Source: Loxodes magnus
Lineage: Eukaryota; Ciliophora; Karyorelictea; Loxodida; Loxodidae
Direction: 5' to 3'
DNA: 64,000 nucleotides
NCBI GenBank assembly: GCA_946699065.1
Contig: CAMPDV010000294.1
Span: forward strand, 186,001-250,000
A model generated the notes under the pieces. That model was not told the origin of the DNA and searched no databases. It saw only the letters and a program-made list of their open reading frames with translations. Below, in pieces: positions 1 to 13,397 of this stretch (its first letter is position 1; each line of letters opens with the position of its first letter). The translations under genes and the position numbers were made by a program.

Positions 1-2270
1 TATTAAAATAAGCTTTAATATGTTTAATTATGTCTATTAAATACTTAATATTTTATCCTTTTAGCTTTATTATTTATTAATTTAAATTTTCTCTTTAATA
101 AAGATATTAGATTAGTTATAATTAATACATTTAGATAACTTTCTCTTTTATAGCAAACTAATATTATATTTATGTTATTTTTGTAATTATCATTTCAAAT
201 TAATAATACCTAAATTATTCTAGATTATTTAAAGATAAAAGCTTAATTCTATTATTCTATATAAATCTATATTATATTGCTAACACTATTAAAACTCTCT
301 TTCTTAAAATTAGTTGTTTGCTATTAAGAAAATTATAAGCTTTTTTAATAAAGAAAGCCTATTTTAAATATATTCTATTATTATTTTCTGAATTAATAGA
401 AAGAGCAAACTTAACATATTATGTTTCTTTGTAATAAGTATGAGATAATATAAGTATTAGATTAGCTAATATAAGCTATTTAAAAATAAAATTAATGTCA
501 CAAGAAATCCTAATCTAGTTGGTTTTAGTCATAAAATTTAAAAAGAATACAGTCTTTAGTAGTAATAGGAAAGGATTTAAATAAAAATAATGAAAGTGAG
601 AAGCAAATTAAACCTATAAAAAAAGAATTTTAAAGCTTAAATTGAAGTTTATTAATTAAAAGATTCAAGAATATCATTTGCAATCTAGAATGAAATAGCT
701 TCTAAATTTTAATTTTTTCTGAATAAATTAAAAGAATAAATTGCAACGAAAAGGCATGATTGATATTTAAAATATATTTAAGTTTGCAAGTAGTTACAGA
801 ATGGATATTTAGCATGGTTTAACAAGTTTTCTATAGATAAAATAAAATAACAAAAGTTTTATAGAAGAATTAAATAATTATAGAATTCCAGTGTTTCTAA
901 ATGAATAAAAAAGAAGTCACTAAAATTTAATTAATCAAAATCTTAAATAAAAAAGCTGCGAATAAATGAGAAATGTACATGTCCAAAGTGATTGCCAAAA
1001 TGTCTACTTTGAACTTATAAATCTAAGAATTGTCCTTTTGAAAAAACGAAAAAATATAAATCCTTCTAGAACTACAAGTATTCAATGACCTTTATAAAAT
1101 TTAGATTGAAATATTCATGCGATAGTTTGAGATTTAAATTCTCAAAGTAGCATAATTTTACACACTCTTTAAGTTTTTCATTTTCTTGATTATCTTAAAT
1201 CAAAAATTTTCAGTTGCGTTTATTTTTTATTTTCTTAGGAATATAAAATTCCAGTCTTTTTTTACAACTTTTCAATATCTTAGACTTGAATTTGCTGCTT
1301 CATTCACTACACTATTCAACAGGCATAAATTTAAACCCCAAAATTACAACAACATTCATACTTTAGTCTCTTTAAAACATTATCTATCAAATCTTTTAAA
1401 ATTCTATCTGCTTAATTTCTCTCTTCTTAATTTAGATCATATTACCCTAATTGATTTTTCTTATATCTCTAAGCTAAAATAAACCTAAAATATTAACTAC
1501 CATAAAAAAGCTTTAAAGCTAAATTTTATTTTTAAATTAGTTTAATGATACTTATTATCAAACCTCTTGTAAATAAAAGCTTAGAATGAAATATATCGTA
1601 TATTTAAAGGTTTAATATATCTTGTTAGTTTATTAAGATACATAAATAAGAAGTATTATACAGAATTAGGTTATCTTTAATTGAAGATACTGAATCTAGT
1701 AATCTTAATAAATTATTAATTTAACTAGTAATGCTCCAATATAATAAATAATCAATTAAATACTTTAATGAATTTATTAACTCTGAGGCTAGTATTTTAA
1801 AGTTGTTTTTTGGTCAGTTTGAACTTACTTTCTTCTCTAATCATTTCAATTTACTGCTTATTTATATGTAGTTCCTCGCTCTTACACTTAGTTTGTCTTT
1901 CTTTAACATAAATTTTTAAGAAGATAAACTGAAAGAAATCGAACCAACAACTAAACTATCTTAATTGATTCATATAAACAAGCAGCAACTTTGAAGATAA
2001 ATCTACATCCTAGCCTCAATATTATAAATCTTCTAAAAAAGAATAATATGAAGTTGTTTATTTTCTTTTATGAAAAGCTTTAAAATAAATCTATCAAATG
2101 TTTTTTGTTTTAAGCTCCAGATTCAACTTATTAGGTAAGTAAATGATATACATGTTCCTTAATCCTTAAATCTTATAGCTTAGATTTATTATTTTTTGCT
2201 TTTTCTTCCCTTTTAAAGAAAGTTGCTTAGTATCTTTTTACTGCTAGATTAAACTTCTCATTGTAGCGTA
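1..2270. repeat. Segmental duplication, direct copy of 58560-60690
   Basis: This stretch matches 58560-60690 in the same orientation and 35630-38000 inverted, with many small indels and substitutions. It is AT-rich apart from a short Cys-rich coding-like piece. Similarity to 58560-60690 stops at about 2270, just after the shared string TGTAGCGTA, where this copy continues into a different gene (2334-3421) while the other copies continue towards the desaturase-like gene. The beginning is cut by the window edge. Confidence 0.8.
965..1168 (+). pseudogene. Cys-rich zinc-finger-like coding fragment, copy 1
   Basis: Read with TAA/TAG as Gln and TGA as Trp, this frame gives a Cys/His-rich peptide containing NEKCTCPKWLPKC, then WTYKSKNCPFEKT, and ending KFSKQHN. 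Two other copies lie at 59379-59580 (plus) and 36732-36935 (minus). The spacing of cysteines and a final HN motif after a short beta-like stretch recall FAR1/WRKY-type DNA-binding fingers found with Mutator-like transposases, but the match is loose and inferred. The surrounding duplication carries non-triplet indels between copies, so I treat it as a relic. No start, stop or complete gene can be set. Confidence 0.3.
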
Positions 2271-5200
2271 GCTCCGAGACTAAACTTGCAATTTAAAAAA
2301 TTGAAAGCAGGCAGGTTAAACATTTTTTACTAGTCAGCTTTACTTGGCAGTTATATTCAGCATGTTAAAAACAATAGGAGACTCATTGAGATCTTTAATT
2401 TTAAAAATCTTGCGTTGATGGGATATTCCTATACTTTTTTCTTTTTTTAATTCCTTTAGGTCAAACTATTCTTTCAAGAATAATAATTCTTCTAAACCTC
2501 TGATGGTTTTATCAGTTAATCTTTAAATTATATTTAGTTTCTTTTCAAATCTACCAGTTTATATCCAATGAGGTCTGTATTAAAAGCTAACCGTCTATTT
2601 CGTTTCTATCTTTGAAGATGTGACTTTATTTTAAAGATAAAGTTTCATACTGGGAATGCTTTATTTTTGGTATTTCATCTTTTTCTGTTTCTTTGATTTT
2701 TATCTAGGTATCAGGCTTAATATTATATATATCAAAATATAGCGAAAAAACTTCCAAAGCTTGATTGGTCCTCTATATATTTTCTTTTTCTATTTATCAA
2801 GCGTTTCTAACTACAAACATATCGCAATTCTACCAATGAAGTTAAGTAGAAATCATACAGCAATTTAATGTTCTCCGCAGCCTTTATCAAAGAGTTCAAA
2901 ATTTTAGCAATCCTTAGAGAAATTAACATCACTAATAAGAATCTCTCTCGTTTGAAAGTATTTTAGGCTTTCAAATATTTCTTAGATGAATTCATAGACG
3001 CAACCAGTCAAACAACTAATAACAAATATGAGATTGTCCAAATACCTCGCTTTATCTTAATTTTAAGCACATTCTTTGTGTCCATTATTTGCTTCATTCA
3101 TCATTCTCTACTTTTTACTAAAATTTGGTCTATAGAAATTGATATCTGACTCTGTCTTTTAGAGCACTGTTTCTTATTAAGATAGAATTAACTTTTTATC
3201 TTACAGACTTTTCAATTACAGTTCCTTTATCACCATACTAAGATCTGAGGAATTCCAATCAACGACTTCAAGTAAGTTTTTAAGCTTCCCATATTACTAA
3301 TCTAGACGATGCTTTATATTAGATCTCCCTATTTTGAGTCTACACAGCTGATTGCTATTCAAACGAAGTAACCTAATTACACCTCACTCCCTATAACTAC
3401 AATTATGTTAAACCTTAACATACTTAAAAGAATCAAAAGCTCCTTATTTTAATAGCAACTTATTTTAACCTAAATAGACTAATAATTAGATATTACAGTA
3501 GCAAGGATATAAGATTAAAAATCTAGCTTTAATTAATTAATCACTTTATCCTAATTTTAATAGTCTAGCATTAATATTACAGTTAATAAGACTATTAGCA
3601 ACCCTTTATTTTAAGAAACCAGGTTATTAGTATTATATATTTAGTAGCCTTAATTTAAATATTATAAGAGATACAGTCTAGAATATAGATAAAAGTAATA
3701 GAAAGGCTATAATATATATAGAGTAAGGCTTTTATATCCCTATTTAGATACAAATAGTAGCTTTTATAGAAGATATTAAAGAGGTAGACTAGAATATTAA
3801 TTTTTATATAGATTCATTTATAAGATTAAATATTTAAAAGTGCAAGAAAGATATGAATGTCTAAAAGTACGCTATGCATAATCTACTGACTTTATTATTT
3901 CATTTATTTTATCTGATATTTTGGAAGAATATGCAATCATCTTTCGCATCAAAAGTTATTTAATAAAACTCCATTCAAATTTACTTTACTTAATGTATTG
4001 CTGATAATAGATCTAAGATTAATTATCAATACGTTTATTAACGAATGAATCTCTGTTAATTTCTAGTTTTCCAGCAATCTTATGAACGAATAAAATTCTT
4101 AATTTATTTCCTTATTTTTTATCGTAAGTAAATTATTATATTTATTTAATTAATGCATAACAATCCAACTATTAAATCTGAACAATCTTTAACTGTTTTA
4201 AATCAATATAATTAAATTTCATTTATAGGTAGTATTCATCCTAAGACACCAACATATATTATATTGTAATTTCCGATTGGTATCTATTTATTAGCAATTT
4301 CTTTTAAACTATATCTATAAATTTTCAAATATATGATGCTAGCTTATTTATTTAGTCTAATATTAATAATCTACCTCATTTAATTATTTTCAGTCTTTTT
4401 TTATTTTTATTTTGAAAGAGTTAATCAATTACTAAAAACTGGTAAATTTTCTAATGAATAAGGTGTTAGTATGTTTAAAAATTTAGCCAATTTCTTGTAA
4501 TTTCCAGGATTTACTTAATTAGTAGTATCATATTGTTAAATATTTTTAATAGTTTAAATTTTCCTATTCTAGTTGATTCTAATGGAAGAAGTATGTATTA
4601 GATATTTTGCTTTGCAAAATTAAATTGCTAACTTTTAATTTATTTATAGTTGAATATCTATAATTTCTAATATTTTAAGTTTAACTTTTTTTTTATTTTT
4701 CATTTTCTAGTCTTTTTTCTGAATTTATAAGTTAATTTTGTCGGATAATGCTTATTATTTATTAAGTCTGCATCAAATATTTAAAACGCATCTTCATTGT
4801 CACTTTCCGTAGAATTATTTCTTTTAAATATACAGTCAGTATCTCCTTAATATCACAGGTTTATATAAAAATGAGTTAATTTTAGTAATTTTAAGTAAAA
4901 GATTTTTGTTCATACTTTTTGAATCTAAAAAAGTAACTTATTAGATTATTCTTTTTTTTATTTTTGTTCTTATACTAATTACTTTTTTTCCTATACTAAA
5001 TAATAGAATCAATTCATAACAAGTTATATTTTTTTAATTCTTTGCTACTACTCTCAAATAAACGATTCGGAGTAAAATTTGCTTTGAGTCATATGCAAAA
5101 AATATCGTAATTTATCTTCGAAAAGTAATGCTTTTTATTAATATTTTTCAAATTAATAAATATTATTAGATATTAGATTAGATTAATTTTTATTAAATTT

Positions 5201-5832
5201 AGGTTTTCGTTATTTATCCTGACTTAGTTTTACATTTAATGAGAACATTTACAAATTATTCTACTTTCCAAACTTCTCAGTATTTCTAAAATTTTGCATT
5301 TCTCAAAAAAGGATTAATTCAAATATATTTTAATTTACTATTTTACGTTATAAGAGTTTTAATAAATATCTATTTCCAAAATCCCTTACAATCTATTATT
5401 TTTAGCTTTATTTTTGCTATGTTTTTGGTTTTATACTTTATTATTAATATCTAATACAAGCTAAGCATCCTAATTGGTTATTCATAATTTAAGTAAAGTT
5501 TTCATGAATGGCAATATAAATTTATTATTCTGTCAGGATTTTATAATTGCCTTTTAATAAAAAAGCCAACTTCCTATATCTTAATATATAATCTTAATTT
5601 GCGGTTAGGTCTTTTTGCTATTTTTATCGATTTTCCCTTTTAATTTGTTGATTTATTTAGTTTTTATTTAATGTTAGCTGCATTAGTGTAAAATGATATT
5701 AATTATAGTTCTAATTTGTTTGATTAATTTAATTTTAGAACTCCAATAATGATGTTTTATTTTAGCTAAAATTAAAGTAGTATTCTCTAATGTTGCTGTT
5801 TATACTTATATATAATTAATATGATTAATGAT
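2031..5832. repeat. Segmental duplication, direct copy of 40286-44567
   Basis: Nucleotide similarity to 40286-44567 runs in the same orientation from the AATAATATGAAG string at 2041 to about 5832, where the copies diverge abruptly. The first ~1.4 kb is nearly identical; the part beyond 4 kb is more diverged and has non-triplet indels. The second copy carries a ~470-bp insertion at 42511-42983 that is absent here, so this copy preserves the empty site near 4255. The 3430-5868 part can be read as long stop-free frames on the minus strand, but with this code that is not evidence of a gene. Confidence 0.85.
2334..3421 (-). CDS. Possible multi-exon gene, unknown function
   Basis: This block has visibly higher GC than its flanks and protein-like frames on the minus strand, but no single frame covers it. 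A plausible reading starts at ATG 3421 (MLRFNIIVVIGSEV), passes through a coiled-coil stretch containing MVIKELQLKSLQDKK, and ends with GLEELLFLKEQFDLKELKK followed by a TGA at 2334-2336. Joining the frames needs short GT..AG introns; candidates of 23 and 34 nt fit the phase, similar in size to the 22-nt WD40 intron. I recognise no family. The duplicate at 40583-41667 has a 2-nt and a 1-nt deletion that would break the same reading. Alternatively both are relics. Exon boundaries are inference. Confidence 0.35.
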
Positions 5833-8029
5833 AGATTAGAATGCTTGTTAAAAGTGCAATTCTCCCATGAATCAATGGATTTATTTTTGATTTCTTAATT
5901 AAAGTTCATTTAATTTATTATTTTAGGCTTTTTAATATTCTTAGTATGTGAAAATATTTCTTTAGCATCTACATTTAGAAGTAAAAATTTCTTTTTTGCT
6001 TTATTATTTTAAACTTTCACAAATTATACTTGAAGTCTTTACAAATTTGTTTCGCTGTTTCATGAATATTAGTTACTTATAAGTTTATTCTTCCAGAAAT
6101 ATAATGTATGCTTCTTATATACTGAGTTAGCCCTTTTAGGCCTACATATTTCTTAATAAAATCTCGAGGAAATTTGTTATAACTTGTCTGGAATAAATAA
6201 TCCTAATTTTTAATCAGCATTTTATTAAATATTATTTTTGATAAATTCATATTAAACTTCAAGATTATCTTAATCTATCTAAAAGAATTCTAGATAAGTT
6301 TGCAGAAAAGATTCTAAATATTTATGACGATCTATTATTTCTTATAACTTATTTATTTTATATTTCCTCAAATTCTTGCACATTTTCAATTAATCTCACA
6401 TAAAATTAAGTTTTGCTTTATAAATCAATTTGCAGGACAAATTTTTCTTTTTAAGCTATAATATCATCTTATCACTGCTTATCTTATAAAAGAATTATTT
6501 CAAGAATTAAGTTTTTATCTTTAAATAATCTAGCAATTTTCATTTTGATATCATACTTTATGAATAAATATAATTACAATCTTTAAAACATCAATCAAAT
6601 AGACAAATGAACAATAAATAATAGCCATTTAATTAGAAATGAATATGAAAACATTTTAATTTAATTTCTTGATAAGATATTTTAAATTTAAATAAGTGTT
6701 TAATCTTTTAAAAATCATATTAAATAAAGCATTTTATATATTATTATGCTTATGAACATTTAGTATCTTAAATTAAAAATTACTATATTATATAATAACC
6801 AAGCATTTATTAAAGGAATGCTTAAATTAAAAATTATAATTTAGTTGTCTAATAATTTAGAATATAACAAAAATAGCTCAATTTAAGGTTGTTTATGAAA
6901 TTGTGCACTATTAGCATTATTGGCTTAGTAGAAACTTTGATTTTTATTATGCTATATATGTTTCAATTTATATTGTACGAAATATTTCCCATTTTTTATA
7001 GATATAATTATAATAGTTATTAACTTACACTTTGTATATTATTTTAATTATACAAAAGATTAAAGCTTTTCTTTTAACCTTTTTTGATATAATGAAGGTG
7101 AATTGATTTCTTAATTATTTACACTTTCATTTTGGTAATTCGTATTATTTAATATTAGAATATAATTTTATTCTTATTTTAGATGGAAATATAAGATAAT
7201 TTACAAGAAAGTGAAGATTTTTATTATTTTGCATATATTCAAATTATTTATATAGTTTACTAGCAAATGTTTTTTATATGATAAACAATTAATCAATTTT
7301 TTTTTAAGTTTTCAACTTTAATAAAATAGCTTCATTAGAAATTAAAATTTTTAAATTAATAAATAAAATCAATTTCTATATACATAGTAGATATATTCAA
7401 GTTGCTTAAAATCAGAAAGCTTATCTTTAAAGCTATTCATTTTAATATTACGAAATGAGAAAAAATTTTGAAGAGAAAAAATACTTAATCTAGCAATTTT
7501 TTTTTTTTTAAATAATTTTTCTCTTCTAAATTAACATCTTTTCGCAAACTAAAAACAGATAGTTAGTCGTAGCAAGCTTTTTTCAAAATTCTTTTACTCA
7601 TCTTTTCGATTTTTAATGTTTTTCTAATTATTATAATAAAGCAGAATATTTTTAAACTTGATTAATAAATTTTTGTTTATATATTTTATATAGTTTGGTT
7701 AGATATATCATTTAGATCCTTGTTTAATTCCTTTTTTTTAGATTCTTTGTAAATTGTTCTAAAATTTATTATTACAGATGTATTGTACCTCATTTTTTCT
7801 ATTTGACTGTTCATATTTTTATAAAGATATTTTTTAGCTCTTTTTAGATTAGTTACTTTTAAAAATTCGCAATATCTATTAAAATGTAGTTTTAAGCCCT
7901 CTTGTATAAAAAATTAATTACTGATTTTGTTTCTTCCTAAAATTGTCATTTATTTTTTTATATTTATTTTTTAAAATTCATTTAAAAAACTTTTCAAATC
8001 TTTTAAAATTCTATCTCTTTAAGAAAAAG

Positions 8030-9120
8030 ATTTATCAATCCGAAAATCTTTTGTAGCGTATAACTCAGAGCGAAAAAAGGATAATTTTTTCACGATTTCA
8101 TGGTTTATTTTATTATATCTCCTTTTTTCTTGAGATTCTTTTCTTTTAAGTAAATTCTTATAACATTAAAAATTTTTAAAGTGAATTTTTCATTTACTCG
8201 AAAAGAAGTTCAAAATCAAAAAATGTTTTTTCTTCAAAACATAAACAATAAATTTTTTTATAATTTCAAAAATAATTTACCTTATCAAAAATATATTTTT
8301 AAATAAAAAAAAAAATTTAAAAGCTTTTTATTTTAAAAAAATACCATTTCAACTAAAAAGATTTCAAATTCTATTTAAATATAAAATTTTTTTTTATTTT
8401 TATTTTTTCTTAAAAATCTTTTATATTTGGAATTTTTATTAAAATTTAATTCCTATTCATGATTTTTTATCCCGAAATCAAAAAATTTATTCCTCCCAGA
8501 AATCTTTGATAGTATAAAATGCTTAGCAAAGAACAAATTTTTTATTTTCATGAAATTTAAGCTCTAAAATCTAAAGATAATGATAAATAAAAAACTTAAT
8601 ATAAGAAAATTTTATTTTCCAATCAGAAAAGAAACATATTAAACATTAAAATTTATTATTGGACTTAAACAAAAGAATAAACATATTTAAATAAATTTAT
8701 ATAACATATAATTTAAAAAATTAAATTAGCTCGCTAAATCTCAAAAAACAAATTTTTGTTTTAAGTCTATTAAAAAAATTTCCTTTTTTTTAACATATTA
8801 AAAAAAATATACCGTCCCAGAAATGTTTATCAAAAAAAATTACAAAAAATTCCTTAGAAAAATTCAAGAATTTTAAAATTAATTTCCAAATTTTATTTTC
8901 AAAGCGATTTTAGATGACTATTTTCAAAATTATTTTAGAAATCCTTTTCAAAGAAATTTTTAAAACTTTTTTTAAAACTACTTTAAAAATTTTTATTCCA
9001 ATTATAAAATTTTTTATCCCGAAATAAAAAAATTTATTCCGTTCCAAAAATCTTTGGTAGTGTAAAACACTGAGCGAAAAAAATTTGAAATTTTTCGAAA
9101 TTCATGCTCTAAAATTGAAA
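8030..9120. repeat. Cluster of degenerate short repeats 3-prime of WD40 gene A
   Basis: A degenerate block of about 45 bp recurs near 8035, 8470, 8812 and 9015. Its best-preserved parts are ATCCCGAAAT, then CCGTCCCAGAAATCTTTGG, then TAGTGTAAAACGCTGAGC. The blocks are GC islands inside A/T homopolymer-rich DNA and are followed by a shared CAATCGGAAACGAAAAATTT-like string. The same cluster stands on the same side of WD40 genes B (21235-22420) and D (55485-56025). It is part of the duplicated module; function unknown. Confidence 0.6.
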
Positions 9121-9679
9121 AATAAATAAAAAAAAATAAAATCAGAAAAATTTTCCCAATCGGAAATGAAAAATTTTAAACATAAAATTTAATATTTTAT
9201 AATAATAATTAATAATTAATAATAATATAAATAAAATGAAACATTTAATTAAATTTTTTAATTAATAATCAAAATTATAAACTAACTTTAACCTTATAAA
9301 AAATATTTTAACTACTTCACTAAAAAAATTAAAATTTATACTCAACTTGAAATTTTTACAAAATCTAAAAAAAATCTATAAAATTTTATAGAATAAAATT
9401 AAACTTAAACTTATAACCGTCTTCATTTAACAAAATTATATTAAAAATATTTTTAAACATTACCACTTTAAATCACATACCTCACTAATTTCTATGACCA
9501 TATTACTCAACCTTTTTTTAAACCAAGAATATTTAAGAATATACAACCTTTTAATAAATATAAAAAGCAAACACTTAATATAACTACAAGCATAGTTATC
9601 ATTAAACATTCATTTAAATGCATTACCAATATCTTATATCTTTAATCGTAAAATTTAATTAAGTCAAATAGCAAGTTAC

Positions 9680-10751
9680 TCAACTCGAAATCTTCCATTT
9701 TCTTATCGCCTTGTCCTCAGCTCCCGATACCAACCATCTATTATCAACACTCAATGCTATAGAATATATATACGATGTATGCCCTTGCAAAGTCTATATA
9801 CACTCACCCTTATCAAAATTCCATATCTTGATTGTTTTATCGTAAGATCCAGAAAAGATAACACTTGAATCAACACTTAACTGAATACTTGATACAGAAC
9901 TTGAGTGACCTTAAAGAGTACGAATACACTAACCAGAAGAGAAGTCCCATATCTTAATAGTCTTGTCCCGAGAACCTGATATGATATATCTATTATCCTT
10001 AGACACTATCACCAATAAAACATAACTTGAATGCCCAGTAAGATTTCGCACAAGCTGACCAGTCTAGAAATCCCAGATCTTTATAGTTGTATCTTCAGAT
10101 CCCGATATAATATATCTAGAGTCATAAGAGATTACTACCGATCTAACTATATCAATTAGTCCCGTTAAAGTTTTTTGGAGAGTTCCATTGTGGAAATTTC
10201 AGATCTTTATGGTGTTATCGTAAGATCCTGATACGATATAACTAGAGTTTAGAGAGATTACTACCGAGGTAATATATGAAGTATGCCCCGTTAAAGTTCT
10301 TATGAGAGCACCAGTCTATAAGTTTCAGATCTTTATGGTTTAGTCATCAGATCCTGATACTATATAGCTAGAGTCAGGGGAGATTACTACCGATAAAACA
10401 TCAGAAGTAGGCCCTGTTAAAGTTCTTAGGAGAGCACCTGTCTGGAAATTCCAGATCTTTATCGAATTTTCAGGATATTCTGAACCTGATACAATTCAAT
10501 TTAGGTCACTTGATATAGCTACCGACCAAACTTTTAAAGTGTGACCAGTAAGGATTTAGTCTAAAAAATATTAAAGAAATACCTTTACTTCGGTCATAAC
10601 TGATCTTATTTATTAGCTTTTAGTAACATAAGTTAGGCAGAATTTCATACTTAAAATGAAGTAGAGATACTTTTCCTAGAATGTGGTTTCTCGCTCTTAA
10701 GAGTTTTCTTAAAAAAATACTTTTAGTAAATTACTTTTCTTTTTTCTCCAT
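9680..10751 (-). CDS. WD40 repeat protein, copy A (349 aa, one 22-nt intron)
   Basis: Exon 1 runs 10751-10583 and exon 2 runs 10560-9680; the intron 10561-10582 is 22 nt, starts GTATTTC, ends TTTTTTAG, and its removal restores phase. The product has a basic N-terminal ~60 residues of no known family, then seven WD40 repeats ending in SGSYDKTIKIWNF-type strands, enough for a closed seven-bladed propeller, presumably a protein-binding scaffold. TAA/TAG occur at Gln positions (GDFQTG-type turns) and TGA at the conserved Trp of KIW in repeats 2 and 3. The frame ends with RKWKISS and TGA at 9680-9682; Trp codons in the last four repeats are all TGG. The 3-prime third is identical to copy B. Start chosen because this ATG is kept in all copies. 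Confidence 0.88.
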
Positions 10752-11469
10752 TTTAATTTTTACAACTTACTTCAATAACTATTTAATTAAAATAACTCAA
10801 TAAATTTTACTTACTTAATTTCAATAAAATTAAACAATTTAATTATTTATTAAGCATATTTATAAATATCTTCTAAAACATTGATTTTTCTATTTTTGTC
10901 TTAAAACAAGATAGATATTAAACTAATAGTGTAAAAGCTTATAGAATTTTAATTATTTTATATCTTTTTACTTTTAAATAAAAGGATAATTTATTATATC
11001 AAAAGTTTTATAAAGAAGAATTATATCCTTATTATAATAACTTTAATATACATTTATTAATTACAACTTATTTGTACTTTAAATCAAAGACTCTTAATAA
11101 GAAGGCCTTATTTCGTTGTAGACCTTTTAATTGATAAATAAAATATTCTAATTTTTTTAAAAACTATTGTTATTAATTATTGCTTTTCACTTACATTTAA
11201 TAAAAAAAATATTTATTTAAGCTTTTTACTAATTAAAAAAATGAAATAAAATAAGTTTCTTATTAACTAGCTTAAATGGAAATTAAAAAAATCAAATTAT
11301 TTAAAGCAAAGTATTTTTAGAATTTATAAGATAGAATCTTTTAATTATCCACTTTCTTACTACTATTTCATGAAAATTTTTTACTTATAAAGGTCTTTCT
11401 TAAAATAATAAACTAATATAATTTATTTTAATGTTGATTCTAAGCAAAATATTTAAATGTAATAAATAG

Positions 11470-11691
11470 AAGTAGTAGAAAGTAAATATTTAAACTAACT
11501 AGAAATGGTGTATCACTAATTTTATCTTACAATTATTAAATAGTAATATTTAATTTTATTATTAAAATAAGCTTTAATATGTTTAATTATATCTATTAAA
11601 TACTTAATATTTCATCCTTTTAGCTTTATTAGTTATTAATTTAAATTTTCTCTTTAATTAATAAAGATATTAGATTAATTATAATAAATAG
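11470..11691. other. 222-bp presence/absence segment between 10-bp direct repeats
   Basis: The string TAATAAATAG occurs at 11460-11469 and again at 11682-11691. In the paralogous flanks of WD40 genes B (about 25285) and D (about 58533) only one copy of this string or a near match exists and the intervening 222 bp are absent. A related segment is present near 37770-38010 (inverted) and at 1-140. This is either an insertion with target duplication, a deletion between direct repeats, or an internal eliminated sequence of ciliate type. No coding content seen. Confidence 0.6.
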
Positions 11692-12059
11692 ATTTAGATA
11701 ACTTTCTCTTTTTATAGCGAACTAATATTATATTTATTATTTATGTTATTTTTGTAATTATCATTTCCAATTAATAATACCTAAATTATTCTAGATTATT
11801 TAAAGATAAAAACTTAATTCTATTATTCTATACTTATCCAAAAAATATAGTTACCACTATTAATACTCTCTTCATTAAAATAACTTGTTTGCTATTAAGA
11901 AAATTATAAGCTTTTAAGAAAGAAGGCATATTTTTAATATATTCTATTACTATTTTCTGAATTAATAGAAAGAGTAAACTTAACATAATATGTTTCTTTC
12001 AAATAAGCATGAGATAATATAAGTATTAGATATAAGTTATTTAAAACTAATCTAACAGA

Positions 12060-13390
12060 TTATTATTTACTCTTAATATATTCTATTAGTCTACTATTAT
12101 TTTATATCTTTCTGTTCCTAATCAACATCTCTTCATATTTAGCTTTATAGCACATCATCATTTATTAATCTAATACATTATAAAAGATTAAAACATAAAA
12201 AGATGATATAGATAGTTATAGAATTATTTGAAACTTAGGCATTAAAATAAGTTTTAATTTTAGATTATTTATAATTTTCATAAATTTAAATTATATTTAT
12301 ATATTCCTTTTTATTAACTATCTTTTGTAATTAACCTTTGTTTGGAAAACTGACAAAAAGATACATTTTGTAAAATATTTAGTCTTAATTTATCTAAGTT
12401 TATTTTAGTGAGTATAAGAATATATTAAATTTAAAGTATTAATGATACTAGTTCTATAAAGCATTTAGGTAATTATATGTACTAAAATAAATAGTAAAGA
12501 GAAAACATTATTCTTTTATATAATTAATTAAAGAAAAACTAGCCTAATTATTCAATAGAGTCAATTATTTATATATCTAAAATCCTCTATTTATCTTAAA
12601 ATAAAGTGTTTAATATATTATAGCCTACTTTATTTATTCATTTAGTAATATTAATTCATAAAAACTTAAAAGAAAATTCTTTTTTACTGTAACTGTGATT
12701 GCAAATATTTTAAGTACTTTGACTAGTTAAAGATAGGTTTAATTAGATATTAATAAAAAATTTTCTTATCCTCTAGATAAAATATTTAATAGAACTGTGA
12801 TTGTATTTCTTATTAATGAAGAATAATATTTTAAATTAAAATAAGGAAAATTAATATTTTTCTTTTTGCTTAATAAAAATTTAAAATAATTTATATAAAA
12901 TCTCTTAATATTTTATAAAAAACCAAAGTAAATGCAAAATAATTAATTAAATATAATTAAAAAAATATTAAGAAAATTTATAATTCTAAATGATATTATA
13001 AATAAATATCTTAAATATTTTATTAATTTTAGATAAAACATATAATAAATTATGTAATCTATATTTTAACCTTAGAAATGTAGTAAAATATTTTTAAAAG
13101 TTAAATGAAAAATTATAAGGAAAACTTAAGAAATTAAATTTTTCTATAAAAAATGATTATAAAATTTACTAATTATTTAATTGACACTATCAGTTTTATT
13201 AAATTATTTAAAAATATTACTAAAAGAAAAATAAATTATAAATTAATTAATTGAAAAATAAAAAAAATTATAATTTAAAATTTTATATTTAACAATATTT
13301 GTGATAAAGATAAATATTAAAGAATAAAATTTTACAAATCTAGCATTGATTGACTTTTTAAATAAAGAAATTCAACAAAAAATAATTATT
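12060..13390. other. AT-rich spacer, no gene seen
   Basis: Very AT-rich sequence without a GC rise, recognised motif or paralogous copy that would support a gene. Confidence 0.5.
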
Positions 13391-13397
13391 CTTAGAA

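Larger units (their letters stand above)
6366..12050. repeat. Segmental duplication, direct copy of 53826-58900
   Basis: Direct-orientation similarity begins at CTCAAATTCTTGCAC (6368 and 53828) and continues through AT-rich spacer, the CCGAAAT/GCTGAGC motif cluster, the WD40 gene A and its 5-prime flank, to about 12050 (58900). One difference stands out: a 222-bp segment at 11470-11691 is missing from the partner copy. Between 5870 and 9600 I can support no gene. Confidence 0.85.

Noticed and set aside
3430-5868. Stop-free minus-strand frames joined to the possible gene at 2334
   Set aside because: Copy comparison shows non-triplet indels and no constraint; kept only as part of the duplication.
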